Positions 11,472-21,577 of a DNA stretch of 64,000 nt are shown here, piece after piece. The translations under genes were made by a program, and so were the position numbers. This DNA comes from Clostridiales bacterium (GTDB lineage: Bacteria; Bacillota; Clostridia; Oscillospirales; Oscillospiraceae), in assembly GCA_021205695.1 (NCBI GenBank), contig JAJPXB010000043.1, positions 34,300 to 98,299 of the forward strand, read 5' to 3'. Below the pieces are notes generated by a model that saw only the letters and a program-made list of their open reading frames with translations, did no database searches and was not told the DNA's origin. Each line of letters starts with the position of its first letter. The stretch's first letter is position 1.

Positions 11472-12719
11472 ATGACACCCATCGAATTGCAGGGACAGGC
11501 CGCCAAGGTCGCCTCCCGGGTGCTGGCGGTGGCCAACACCGGATTGAAAAACGCTGCCCTGGAGGCCATCGCCCAGGCGCTGCTGGAGCACACCGATGAC
11601 ATCCTCGCCGCCAACGCCCAGGATATGGCGGCGGCCAGGGCCTCCGGTATGAGCGTCAGCCTCCAGGACCGGCTGGCCCTGAATGAGGGACGCATCCGGG
11701 GCATGGCGGACGGGGCGCGCCAGGTGGCCGCTCTGCCCGACCCCATCGGCGCCGTCACCCGGGAGAGCGTCCGGCCCAACGGCCTGCGCATTGCCCGCCG
11801 CCGGGTCCCTCTGGGGGTCATCGGCATCATCTATGAGGCCCGGCCCAACGTCACCGTGGACGCCGCCGCACTGTGCCTCAAGTCCGGCAACGCCGTCATC
11901 CTCCGGGGCGGTAAGGAGGCGTTCCGCTCCAACCAGGCGCTGACTGAGATCATGCGTACCGCCCTGGCCGATGCGGGACTTCCCGCCGACTCCGTGGCTC
12001 TGGTGCAGGACACCACCCGGGCCAGCAGCACTGAGCTGATGAACCTGACCGAGTATCTGGACGTGCTCATCCCCAGAGGGGGCCGGGGACTGATCCGGGC
12101 CGTCACCGCCAACGCCAGAGTGCCGGTCATCCGCACCGGAGAGGGCGTCTGCCACACCTATGTGGACCGGGCCGCCGACCTGGAGATGGCCTGCCGCATC
12201 GTCCAGAACGCCAAGTGCTCCCGTCCCTCCGTGTGCAACGCCATGGAATGTCTGTTGGTGGATGGGGCCGTCGCCGGAGAATTTCTCCCCATGGTGGCGC
12301 CCTATCTGGATGAGTACCATGTGGAGCTTCGCTGCGACGGACAGGCGCGGGCCATTCTGGGCGACCGGGCTGTGGCCGCCACGGAGGAGGACTGGGACAC
12401 CGAGTACGGCGACTATATCCTGGCCGTCCGGGTGGTGGACGGGGTACAGGAGGCCATCGACTTCTGCAACCTCCACGGCACCGGCCACAGCGAGGCCATC
12501 GTCACCGACAGCTACGCCGCCGCCCAGAAGTTCCTGGACGAGGTGGACGCCGCCGCCGTCTATGTCAACGCCTCCACCCGCTTTACCGACGGCGGGGAGT
12601 TCGGCCTGGGGGCGGAGATCGGCATCTCCACCCAGAAAATGCACGCCCGGGGGCCCATGGGGCTGGAGGAGCTGACCTCTAGCAAGTTTGTCGTCTACGG
12701 CGAGGGGCAGATCCGCTGA
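11472..12719 (+). CDS. proA: Glutamate-5-semialdehyde dehydrogenase
   Basis: VPLGVIGIIYEARPNVTVDAAALCLKSGNAVILRGG; NASTRFTDGGEFGLGAEIGISTQKMHARGPMGLEEL. Confidence 0.97.
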   Translation: MTPIELQGQAAKVASRVLAVANTGLKNAALEAIAQALLEHTDDILAANAQDMAAARASGMSVSLQDRLALNEGRIRGMADGARQVAALPDPIGAVTRESVRPNGLRIARRRVPLGVIGIIYEARPNVTVDAAALCLKSGNAVILRGGKEAFRSNQALTEIMRTALADAGLPADSVALVQDTTRASSTELMNLTEYLDVLIPRGGRGLIRAVTANARVPVIRTGEGVCHTYVDRAADLEMACRIVQNAKCSRPSVCNAMECLLVDGAVAGEFLPMVAPYLDEYHVELRCDGQARAILGDRAVAATEEDWDTEYGDYILAVRVVDGVQEAIDFCNLHGTGHSEAIVTDSYAAAQKFLDEVDAAAVYVNASTRFTDGGEFGLGAEIGISTQKMHARGPMGLEELTSSKFVVYGEGQIR

Positions 12720-14089
12720 TGGAGACAGTTCCCTCCTCTGACACCATCGCCGCCGTGGCCACTGCACCCGGCCCCGGTGCCATCGGCATTCTCCGGCTCT
12801 CCGGGCCGGAGGCGGTTGCCGCCGCCTCCGCCTGCTTCCGGGCGGCTTCGGGGAAAGCCCTGACCGACTATCCCCCCAACCGCCTGGTGCTGGGGACGCT
12901 GCTGGACGAGGACGGGGCGATGCTGGATCAGTGCATGGCCACCTATGCCCTGGCTCCCCACAGCTATACCGGAGAGGACACCGCAGAGCTGCAATGTCAC
13001 GGCTCCCCGGCGGTACTGTCCGCCGGGCTGGAGCTGCTCTTTCGCCACGGGGCGAGACAGGCGGGGCCGGGTGAGTTTACCAAACGGGCCTTTCTCAACG
13101 GACGGATGGATCTGATCCAGGCGGAGGCGGTGGCCGACCTTATCGACGCCCAGACTCCGGACGCCGCCCGGAATGCCGCCGGTCAGCTGGGAAGGGCCAT
13201 GACGAAAAAAATCCAGTCAGTGGCGGATGGGCTCATCGACCTGCTGGCCCACTTCCATGTGGTGCTGGACTACCCGGACGAGGATCTGGACCCGCTGGAG
13301 ACAGCGGAGATACAGGAGACCCTGTCCCGCGCAGAGACCGCCCTCCGGCAGATCGGGGCAACCTACCGCCGGGGGCGGCAGCTCACCCAGGGGGTGCCCT
13401 GCGCCATTGTGGGGCGGCCCAATGCGGGGAAGTCCTCTCTCCTCAACGCCCTGCTGGGCTATGACCGGGCCATCGTCACGCCAGTCCCCGGCACCACCCG
13501 GGACACGGTGGAGGAGCGGTGTGTCCTGGGCGGCGTCCTTCTCCGGCTGGTGGACACCGCCGGACTGCGGGAGACTGCCGACCCGGTGGAGCGGCTGGGA
13601 GTGGCCCGGAGCCGGGCAGCCCTGGAGGAGGCAGAGCTGGCTCTGGTGCTGCTGGACGGCAGCGAGGCGCTGACCGACGAGGACCGGACATTGCTGGCGC
13701 TCTCGGAGCGCTGTCCCCACCGGCTGGTGCTGGTGAGCAAATCCGACCTGCCCACCGTCCTGACCCTTCCTGACGGCCTGGACGCCATCACCGTCAGCTC
13801 CGTCACCGGCGAGGGGCTGGAGACGCTGGAAAAAGCCGTCCGCGCCCTCTTTGCCAAACAGACGCCCCAGCAGGGAGAGCTGCTCACCAACGCCCGTCAG
13901 GCGGAGGCCATCCGCCGGGCGGCGGACAGCCTGGCGGGAGCCGCCCAGGCGCTGGAGGCAGGACTGCCTCCGGATGCCGTTCTTTCGGATGCTGAGGCGG
14001 CGTTGTCTGCCCTGAATGAGGTCACAGGTCAGTCCGTCACCGAGGACGTGACCCGACGCATCTTCCAGCGGTTCTGCGTGGGGAAATAA
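12719..14089 (+). CDS. mnmE: tRNA uridine-5-carboxymethylaminomethyl modification GTPase MnmE
   Basis: DTIAAVATAPGPGAIGILRLSGPEA, GRPNAGKSSLLNALLG, VPGTTRDTVEE, C-terminal IFQRFCVGK. Confidence 0.97.
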   Translation: METVPSSDTIAAVATAPGPGAIGILRLSGPEAVAAASACFRAASGKALTDYPPNRLVLGTLLDEDGAMLDQCMATYALAPHSYTGEDTAELQCHGSPAVLSAGLELLFRHGARQAGPGEFTKRAFLNGRMDLIQAEAVADLIDAQTPDAARNAAGQLGRAMTKKIQSVADGLIDLLAHFHVVLDYPDEDLDPLETAEIQETLSRAETALRQIGATYRRGRQLTQGVPCAIVGRPNAGKSSLLNALLGYDRAIVTPVPGTTRDTVEERCVLGGVLLRLVDTAGLRETADPVERLGVARSRAALEEAELALVLLDGSEALTDEDRTLLALSERCPHRLVLVSKSDLPTVLTLPDGLDAITVSSVTGEGLETLEKAVRALFAKQTPQQGELLTNARQAEAIRRAADSLAGAAQALEAGLPPDAVLSDAEAALSALNEVTGQSVTEDVTRRIFQRFCVGK

Positions 14090-14183
14090 GAAAATCGGGC
14101 TGCCGGGAAACCGGCGGCTCTCGACGTATCTGTTCCAATCTGCGAAACAGGTCGCCTTTTGGGAAAGGATATGGCACATAACA

Positions 14184-16532
14184 ATGACGCTGAATGAATT
14201 GGAGATCGGGAAGTCCGCCTCCATCGTCACCGTAGGAGGCGAGGGCGCGCTTCGACAGCACTTCTTGGACATGGGGCTGATCCCCGGGGCCCAGGTCACC
14301 ATGGTAAAATATGCCCCCATGGGCGACCCGGTGGAGCTGCGCATCCACAGCTACGAGCTGACCCTGCGCCTGGCCGACGCAGAGCAGATCGAGATCGATC
14401 GGGTCTCTCCCGCAAAGGAGAAGGCCGAGGCGGAGCGAAAAAAAGCCATCCCGCACCCCGGACTGGGCGAGGGCGGCAAATACCACAGCAAGGCGGACGA
14501 GCATCCGCTGCCGGAGGGGGAAGTGCTGACTTTCGCCCTGGCGGGCAACCAGAACTGCGGCAAGACCACCCTGTTTAACCAGCTCACCGGCTCCAACCAG
14601 CATGTAGGCAACTTCCCCGGGGTCACGGTAGACCGGAAGGACGGCCCCATCAAGGGGCGGGAGGACACCCTGGTCACCGACCTGCCGGGCATCTACTCCA
14701 TGTCCCCCTACTCCAGCGAGGAGCTGGTCACCCGGAATTTCGTGCTCCAGGAGCATCCAAAGGGCATTATCAACATCGTGGACGCCACCAACATCGAGCG
14801 CAACCTCTACCTGACCATGCAGCTGATGGAGCTGAACCGGCCCATGGTGCTGGCGCTGAATATGATGGACGAGGTGCGGGAGAACGGCGGCTCCATCCTG
14901 GTCAATGAGATGGAGGCTATGCTGGGCATTCCTGTCGTCCCCATCTCGGCGGCCAAAAACGAGGGCATCGACGAGCTGATTTCTCACGCCCTTCACACGG
15001 CGAAATATCAGGAGTGCCCGGGGCGGCAGGACTTTTGCGATGCCAGCGACAACGGCGGGGCGGTCCACCGCTGTCTTCACAGTATCATGCATCTGATCGA
15101 GGACCACGCGGCGGCGGCGGGCATTCCCATCCGCTTTGCCGCCACCAAGGTGGCCGAGGGAGATACCCTCATACTGGAGCAGCTGGCCCTGAGCGAGAAC
15201 GAGAAGGAGACCATAGAGCACATCGTCTCCCAGATGGAGGCGGAGCGGGGTTTGGACCGGGCGGCGGCCATTGCGGATATGCGCTTCCGCTTCATTGAAA
15301 AGGTGTGCGCCGCCACCGTCATCAAGCCACGGGAGAGCCGGGAGCGCCTGCGCAGCGAGAAGATCGACCGGGTGCTGACGGGCAAATATACCGCCATCCC
15401 CTGCTTTGTGGGCATTATGGCGCTGGTATTCTTCCTGACCTTCAACGTCATCGGCTCCGCTCTGGCGGATCTGCTGGACCTGCTCATCAGCTGGCTCACC
15501 GACCTGACGGACGCCGCCCTGGTCTCTCTCCAGGTCAACGACGCCGTCCGATCGCTGGTGATCGACGGCGTGTTCAACGGGGTGGGCAGCGTACTCAGCT
15601 TTTTGCCCATCATCGTCACCCTGTTTTTCTTCCTCTCTCTGCTGGAGGACAGCGGCTATATGGCCCGAGTGGCTTTTGTCATGGACAAGCTGCTGCGAAA
15701 AATCGGCCTGTCTGGCCGGAGCATCGTGCCCATGCTCATCGGCTTCGGCTGCACGGTGCCGGGAGTCATGGCCAGCCGCACCCTCCCCTCCGAGCGTGAC
15801 CGGAAAATGACCATCCTGCTGACCCCATACATGAGCTGTTCCGCCAAGCTGCCCATCTACAGCTTCTTTGCGGAGGCATTTTTCCCCGACTATGCCGGAT
15901 TGGTCATGATCGCCCTGTACTTTGGCGGCATTCTGGTAAGCGTGCTGATCGCCCTGCTCCTGCGGGGAGTGATGTTCCGGGGAGAAGCGGTCCCCTTCGT
16001 GATGGAGCTGCCCAACTACCGGATGCCTGGGGCAAAAAACGTGGGGCAGCTCCTGTGGGAGAAGGCCAAGGACTTTTTGCAGCGGGCCTTCACCGTCATC
16101 TTCGTGGCCACCATCCTGATCTGGTTTCTACAGACCTTTGACCTCCACCTGCAAATGGTTTCCGACTCCCAGGACAGTATCCTGGCGGCGGTGGCCGGCG
16201 TCATCGCCCCCATCTTCCAGCCTCTGGGCTTTGGGGACTGGCGCATCTCCACGGCGCTGATCACCGGCTTCATGGCCAAGGAGAGCGTCGTGTCCACCCT
16301 GTCGGTGCTGTTCGGCTCCACCGAGGTGCTGCTGGCGGCCATGACGCCCCTGACCGCCGCCTCTCTGCTGGTGTTCTGTCTGCTCTACACCCCCTGTGTG
16401 GCGGCAATCGCCTCTATCAGACGGGAGCTGGGGGGCAAATGGGCCGTCGGCGTGGTCGTAGGTCAGTGCGTCGTGGCATGGCTGGCCGCGCTCCTGGTGC
16501 GGACAGTGGGCCTGATGCTGGGCTTTGTGTGA
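14184..16532 (+). CDS. feoB: Ferrous iron transport protein, FeoA-FeoB fusion
   Basis: N-terminal FeoA-like domain (LGIPGAQVTMVKYAPMGDPVELRIHSYELTLR-type), then GNQNCGKTTLFNQLTGSNQHVGNFPGVTV G domain and membrane domain. Confidence 0.93.
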   Translation: MTLNELEIGKSASIVTVGGEGALRQHFLDMGLIPGAQVTMVKYAPMGDPVELRIHSYELTLRLADAEQIEIDRVSPAKEKAEAERKKAIPHPGLGEGGKYHSKADEHPLPEGEVLTFALAGNQNCGKTTLFNQLTGSNQHVGNFPGVTVDRKDGPIKGREDTLVTDLPGIYSMSPYSSEELVTRNFVLQEHPKGIINIVDATNIERNLYLTMQLMELNRPMVLALNMMDEVRENGGSILVNEMEAMLGIPVVPISAAKNEGIDELISHALHTAKYQECPGRQDFCDASDNGGAVHRCLHSIMHLIEDHAAAAGIPIRFAATKVAEGDTLILEQLALSENEKETIEHIVSQMEAERGLDRAAAIADMRFRFIEKVCAATVIKPRESRERLRSEKIDRVLTGKYTAIPCFVGIMALVFFLTFNVIGSALADLLDLLISWLTDLTDAALVSLQVNDAVRSLVIDGVFNGVGSVLSFLPIIVTLFFFLSLLEDSGYMARVAFVMDKLLRKIGLSGRSIVPMLIGFGCTVPGVMASRTLPSERDRKMTILLTPYMSCSAKLPIYSFFAEAFFPDYAGLVMIALYFGGILVSVLIALLLRGVMFRGEAVPFVMELPNYRMPGAKNVGQLLWEKAKDFLQRAFTVIFVATILIWFLQTFDLHLQMVSDSQDSILAAVAGVIAPIFQPLGFGDWRISTALITGFMAKESVVSTLSVLFGSTEVLLAAMTPLTAASLLVFCLLYTPCVAAIASIRRELGGKWAVGVVVGQCVVAWLAALLVRTVGLMLGFV

Positions 16533-16542
16533 GAGTGAAAAA

Positions 16543-16577
16543 CGGGGAGACTGCGCTGCGGCAGCCTCCCCGTTTCA
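16543..16577 (+). terminator. Intrinsic terminator downstream of feoAB
   Basis: AACGGGGAGACTGC...GCAGCCTCCCCGTTT hairpin. Confidence 0.65.
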
Positions 16578-16685
16578 GCCTGTCAGACGGGACGTTACAC
16601 GGGGAAATTTGAAAATTGGGATAGGAATTTGCACAGGGGTGTGTTAAAATATAAAATGAATGTAGTATCGACCGGAGGTGACGGC

Positions 16686-18131
16686 ATGAGGCGAAGGATC
16701 GGGCTGGCGGCGCTGCTGTCAGCAGTTATGGTGCTGCTGGGCGGGTGCAGCCTGAAATCCGGGGACGAGCTGTACGCCCTTCCAAAGATGTCCTCGGAGT
16801 ATGAGAGCCTCCAGCAGTCCATCCAGTCGCTGCTGGACAGCGGACTGGAGTACGCAGCGCCTCTCTCCGGCACCAATACCCAGGCGGTCCAGGATGTGGA
16901 CCTGAATGGGGACGGTGTCAGCGAGGTGGTGGCCTTCCTCCGGGACACGGAGGAATCCACCCTGATGGTCTACCTCTTTCAACAGAACGACGAGGGCGAG
17001 TATGAGGTCATGACCACCATCAGCGGTCAGGGCAGCGCCGTCAACTCTGTGACCTACTCCCAGCTGGACGGGGAGGGGAACATGGAGATCGTCATCACCT
17101 GGCAGGTATCCACCGGTGTCTATGCCCTGTCCGCCTACAGCGTCTGGTCGGGGGGCAATCTGGAGCTGATGGCAGCCCAGAGCTATACCCGATACAGCTT
17201 GGTCGACCTGAACGGGGACGACACAGACGAGCTTCTGCTCCTCTATCTGGACACCTCGGACACCAGCCTGAACCGGGCGGAGTACTATACCTACTCCGAC
17301 GGCGGCCTTTCCCTGGCGGGGACGGCCCGTCTCTCCTATGATCTGGCCAGCATTGACCGTATCCGCAGCGCCGACCTGTACGACGGGGAAGCCGCCCTCT
17401 ATGTGACCGGCTATGTGGTCGACTCGGATACCGGCGCCGCAAGCTCCAGCATCCAGCTCACCGACATCCTGGCCCTCCGAAATGGAGAGCTGGTCAACAT
17501 CACCCTGGACGAAAGCACCAGCACCAGCACCACCACCCGCCGCCGCACCTATGTGGCGGATCAGGATTTGAACGGCGACGGCATCTGGGAGATCCCCAAC
17601 CTATCCAGCATCTACGAGCGGCTGGACGACGGGTCGATCACCGTTTCGGAGAACTTTTATCTGGTGTCGTGGGTGCAGTATGACCTGAGCGGCGAGTCCC
17701 ATGTGATTTGCAGCACCTACTACAACAGCAGCGACGGCTGGTACCTGATTCTTCCGGAGGAATGGAACGGGAACATCGCACTGAAACGAAGCGATTACAG
17801 CGAGGGAGAGACGGTGGAACGGAGTATCCAGTTCTACGTCCTGACCAAAATCGACGAGGAGGCAGGGCTCTGGCTACAGGAGGACGAGAGCACGGGCATT
17901 TCCGTCCTGAACAATGTGAATGCGGAGCTCTTTATGACCATCTACAAAAACACCGGCGACGACCGGGAGGAGCGGGCCGTATTGGGAGATCGGGTCCTCC
18001 TGGACACAGCCAGCGAGGATGCGACCTATTCGGTGGAGCTTTACGAGACAGAGGGCGGTTTCTGCGACTGGACGGCAGAGGATGTGCTGGAGCATCTTCA
18101 CATCATCACCACCGACTGGTCCGGCGACTGA
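16686..18131 (+). CDS. Lipoprotein with FG-GAP/DxNxDG-type repeats
   Basis: Lipobox LLGGCS; repeated DLNGDGVSE, DLNGDDTDE, DLNGDGIWE; RBS GGAGGTG before MRRRIGLAALL. Confidence 0.75.
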   Translation: MRRRIGLAALLSAVMVLLGGCSLKSGDELYALPKMSSEYESLQQSIQSLLDSGLEYAAPLSGTNTQAVQDVDLNGDGVSEVVAFLRDTEESTLMVYLFQQNDEGEYEVMTTISGQGSAVNSVTYSQLDGEGNMEIVITWQVSTGVYALSAYSVWSGGNLELMAAQSYTRYSLVDLNGDDTDELLLLYLDTSDTSLNRAEYYTYSDGGLSLAGTARLSYDLASIDRIRSADLYDGEAALYVTGYVVDSDTGAASSSIQLTDILALRNGELVNITLDESTSTSTTTRRRTYVADQDLNGDGIWEIPNLSSIYERLDDGSITVSENFYLVSWVQYDLSGESHVICSTYYNSSDGWYLILPEEWNGNIALKRSDYSEGETVERSIQFYVLTKIDEEAGLWLQEDESTGISVLNNVNAELFMTIYKNTGDDREERAVLGDRVLLDTASEDATYSVELYETEGGFCDWTAEDVLEHLHIITTDWSGD

Positions 18132-18154
18132 CGCTTTTTCATTGGAGGTGCAGT

Positions 18155-18841
18155 ATGAGAAAGGTACTGGTACTGGAAGACGAGGACAACATCCGCAGCT
18201 TTGTGGTCATCAATCTGAAGCGGGCGGGCTACGATACCCTGGAGGCCTCCAGCGGGGAGGAGGCCCTGGAGGTCGTCAAACGGAATCCGGACATTCGGGT
18301 CGCCCTGCTGGACGTAATGCTCCCGGGCATGGACGGGTTTGAGGTCTGCCGCCGCCTTCGGGCAGACAATGGAAAGATCGGCATTATTATGCTCACCGCC
18401 CGCACCCAGGAGATGGACAAGGTCACCGGCCTCATGACCGGGGCGGACGACTATGTGACCAAGCCCTTCTCCCCGGCGGAGCTGACCGCCCGGGTGGATG
18501 CGCTCTACCGCCGCACCGGCGGAGAGCTGCCCGTTGATGACGGCATCATCCGCCAGCCTCCCTTCCAGCTCAACACCCGGAACCGGACGCTGGAGAAAAA
18601 CGGCCAGCGGATCAAGCTGACCCAGGTGGAGTATACCGTCATGAAGCTGCTGATGGACAATCCCGGCAAGGCCCTCTCCCGGGATGAGATCCTGGAGACG
18701 GTCTGGGGCAACGACTACTTCGGGGACGTGAAGATTGTGGACGTGAACATCCGCCGTCTCCGGCTGAAGGTGGAGGACGATCCCCAAAACCCCACCTATA
18801 TCACTACGGTCTGGGGCTTCGGCTATAAGTGGGGCTTCTGA
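18155..18841 (+). CDS. OmpR/PhoB-family response regulator
   Basis: VLVLEDEDNIRSF, ALLDVMLPGMDGFEVCRRLR, KPFSPAELTARV, winged-helix TTVWGFGYKWGF. Confidence 0.95.
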   Translation: MRKVLVLEDEDNIRSFVVINLKRAGYDTLEASSGEEALEVVKRNPDIRVALLDVMLPGMDGFEVCRRLRADNGKIGIIMLTARTQEMDKVTGLMTGADDYVTKPFSPAELTARVDALYRRTGGELPVDDGIIRQPPFQLNTRNRTLEKNGQRIKLTQVEYTVMKLLMDNPGKALSRDEILETVWGNDYFGDVKIVDVNIRRLRLKVEDDPQNPTYITTVWGFGYKWGF

Positions 18842-20490
18842 TGCCAAAAGAGGAAAACAAGCCAAAGAGGTTCCTCTGGTTCGGAGGGACGGAGGGACGG
18901 AAGGAGGAGAAATCCTCCGCCGCCGGGACGGAACAGCCGAAAAGCGGCAAATGGCGGCTCAGGGACCTGATCCCCTCCGCACGGCTGTTTCAAAAGGGCA
19001 TCCGCCGCCGGTGGATGGTCAACAGCGTGGGCGTGGTGCTCAGCTTTGTGGTGCTGGCCGTGATTGCAGCCTCGGTGGGGCTGAGCAATTACTACTACAG
19101 CTCCATGCGCACCGGCATGGAGGCCAGGGTGAAGGAGGCATGCGACTTCTTCTCCAGCTACGCATCCACCGAGGACGAATACCTGGAGATGGCCAACTAC
19201 TATGTCACCGGCTTCGATGACCGGGACCGGCTGGAGCTCCAGTTTATCGACATTGACGAGCAGAAAATCATTCTCTCCTCTCTCTCCACCTACGGACTGA
19301 GCACGCAGGGCAATGCCATGACCGAGGACGTGACCCAGGCGGTAGAGACACAGGAGATCGGCTACTGGGTGGGGCGGGACGCCAGCACCGGAGAACGCGT
19401 TATGGCCGTCTCCGCCCCCATTGTCAACGACGGTGAGGTCAAGGGGGTCATGCGCCTCGTGACCTCGCTCTCCGTGGTGGACGGACAGATCATCAGCATC
19501 GTCCTGGTGGTCATGCTGGTGGGAATGCTGCTGGTGATTATGATGTACGCAGTCAGCATTTACTTTATCAAGTCCATTGTCGACCCCATCGCCGACATCA
19601 CCGAGACGGCCAACCGCATTGCCTCGGGGAGCTATGGCGTCCAGATCGAGAAGCAGAACGACGATGAGATCGGCGACCTCTCCGACGCCATCAACGACAT
19701 GTCGCTGAAGATCAGCCAGAATGAGAAAATGCGCAGCGAGTTCATCTCCTCCGTCTCTCACGAGCTGCGGACGCCCCTGACCGCCATCAACGGCTGGGGG
19801 GAGACGCTTCTCTCCGGGGAGATCACCGATCAGAAGGAGTACCGGAAGGGACTGGGCATCATCGTCAGCGAGGGAAAGCGACTGACCCAGATGGTGGAGG
19901 AGCTGCTGGACTTCTCCCGGATGGAGGATGGCCGATTCACCCTGAACATGGAGCCGGTGGACATCAAGGCGGAATTTGAAGACGCCGTGTTTACCTACGG
20001 CCAGATCTTCCAGAAGCAGGGCATCACCCTCCACCACAATGACTGCGAGGAGGAGTTTGACCCCATCCCCGGCGACCCGCAGCGGCTGCGGCAGGTGTTC
20101 TGCAATCTGCTGGACAACGCCGCCAAGCACGGCGGCTCCGGCGGCGTCATTCAGACCGCTATCGCGCGGCTGGAGGACACCATCTGCATCTCTATCCGGG
20201 ACTATGGCCCGGGCATCCCGGAAGAGGAGCTGCCCTTTGTGAAGAAGAAATTCTACAAGGGCTCCTCCAAGGCCAGGGGCAACGGCATCGGCCTGGCGGT
20301 CTGTGACGAGATCGTCACCCGTCACGGGGGCGTGCTGGACATCTCCAACGCTCCGGGGGGCGGATGCCTGGCGCGCATTATCCTGCCCCTGTCCGCCCCG
20401 TCTCCCGGCAAGAGCGCGGGAACCACCGGTGCCCTGCCCCTGGAGGAGATCCGGGCGGAGATGGCACAGCAGCAACAGCAGGAGGAGTAA
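18841..20490 (+). CDS. Sensor histidine kinase
   Basis: HAMP region, FISSVSHELRTPLTAINGWGETL, NLLDNAAKHG, GNGIGLAVCDEIVTRHGG; overlaps RR stop codon. Confidence 0.95.
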   Translation: MPKEENKPKRFLWFGGTEGRKEEKSSAAGTEQPKSGKWRLRDLIPSARLFQKGIRRRWMVNSVGVVLSFVVLAVIAASVGLSNYYYSSMRTGMEARVKEACDFFSSYASTEDEYLEMANYYVTGFDDRDRLELQFIDIDEQKIILSSLSTYGLSTQGNAMTEDVTQAVETQEIGYWVGRDASTGERVMAVSAPIVNDGEVKGVMRLVTSLSVVDGQIISIVLVVMLVGMLLVIMMYAVSIYFIKSIVDPIADITETANRIASGSYGVQIEKQNDDEIGDLSDAINDMSLKISQNEKMRSEFISSVSHELRTPLTAINGWGETLLSGEITDQKEYRKGLGIIVSEGKRLTQMVEELLDFSRMEDGRFTLNMEPVDIKAEFEDAVFTYGQIFQKQGITLHHNDCEEEFDPIPGDPQRLRQVFCNLLDNAAKHGGSGGVIQTAIARLEDTICISIRDYGPGIPEEELPFVKKKFYKGSSKARGNGIGLAVCDEIVTRHGGVLDISNAPGGGCLARIILPLSAPSPGKSAGTTGALPLEEIRAEMAQQQQQEE

Positions 20491-20497
20491 AAAGTCT

Positions 20498-20547
20498 CAA
20501 ACGAACGTTCGAAACGACTTGCAATTAGAACGAATGTTTGATACAAT
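20498..20547 (+). promoter_or_regulatory. Promoter with two SOS/LexA-box-like sites
   Basis: CAAACGAACGTTCG (20498-20511) and AGAACGAATGTTTG (20527-20540), each 13/14 to Firmicute CGAACRNRYGTTYG; TTGCAA (20519) -N17- TACAAT (20542). Confidence 0.75.
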
Positions 20548-20583
20548 ATCTTTGTCGATGAGATCGACTGGAAGGAGCCAAGA

Positions 20584-21549
20584 ATGGCTGAAAAAAACAA
20601 GGAAAGCTGCTTCCGCACCTCCATCGGTGGTCAGGCTCTGATCGAGGGCATCCTGATGCGCGGCCCGGAGAAACAGGCCATCGTCGTCCGGCGGCCGGAC
20701 GGCGGGATGGAAGTGAAGGTGGAGGAGCTGAAGCTCATCAAGGAACGGCATCCCGTCCTGGGCTGGCCCTTTATCCGGGGCTGCGTCACCTTCCTGGATT
20801 CCATGTACCGGGGGGTCAAGGCCCTGATGTTCTCTGCCGATTTTTATCCGGAGGAGGAAGAGGAGGAGCCGTCCCGGTTCGAGCAGTGGCTGGAGCATAA
20901 GCTGGGCAGCGAGGCCTTTGGCAAGGCCATCATCAGCCTGGCGGTGGTCATGGCGGTGGGCCTGTCTGTGGGGCTGTTCTTTCTGCTGCCCACCCTGATC
21001 ACCGGACTGCTGGGCAACTTCATCACCATGAACAAGCTGGTGGTCAGCCTGGTGGAGGGGGTCGTCCGTATCCTCATCTTCCTGGCCTACCTGATTCTCT
21101 GCTCCCGCATGAAGGATATGCAGCGGGTATTTTCCTATCACGGGGCGGAGCATAAGAGCATCTTCTGCTACGAGCGGGGCCTGGAGCTGACGGTGGACAA
21201 CGTCCGGGAAATGCCCCGGCACCATCCCCGCTGCGGCACCAGCTTCCTGTTTATGGTCATCGCCATCGCCATCCTGGTCCATGCGGTGATGTTTTCCCTG
21301 TATGAGCCGCCCAACCTGCTGGTGCGTATCCTGCTCCAGCTGCTGTCTCTGCCGGTCATCATGTCGGTCAGCTATGAGTTCAACCGCTACGCCGGGGGGC
21401 ATGATAACGCATTGACCCGCATCCTCATCGCCCCGGGCCTGTGGATGCAGAACTTCACCACCTTTGAGCCGGACGACTCCATGATGGAGGTGGCCATCGA
21501 GGCGCTGAAGCAGGTGTTGCCCCGGGAGAAGGGGCAGGACACCTGGTAA
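20584..21549 (+). CDS. DUF1385 family membrane protein
   Basis: RTSIGGQALIEGILMRGPEKQAIVVRRPDG; FSYHGAEHKSIFCYE; typical DUF1385 organisation upstream of prmC. Confidence 0.85.
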   Translation: MAEKNKESCFRTSIGGQALIEGILMRGPEKQAIVVRRPDGGMEVKVEELKLIKERHPVLGWPFIRGCVTFLDSMYRGVKALMFSADFYPEEEEEEPSRFEQWLEHKLGSEAFGKAIISLAVVMAVGLSVGLFFLLPTLITGLLGNFITMNKLVVSLVEGVVRILIFLAYLILCSRMKDMQRVFSYHGAEHKSIFCYERGLELTVDNVREMPRHHPRCGTSFLFMVIAIAILVHAVMFSLYEPPNLLVRILLQLLSLPVIMSVSYEFNRYAGGHDNALTRILIAPGLWMQNFTTFEPDDSMMEVAIEALKQVLPREKGQDTW

Positions 21550-21577
21550 CTGTCCAAAAGGAGCGTGAACGCCGTTT

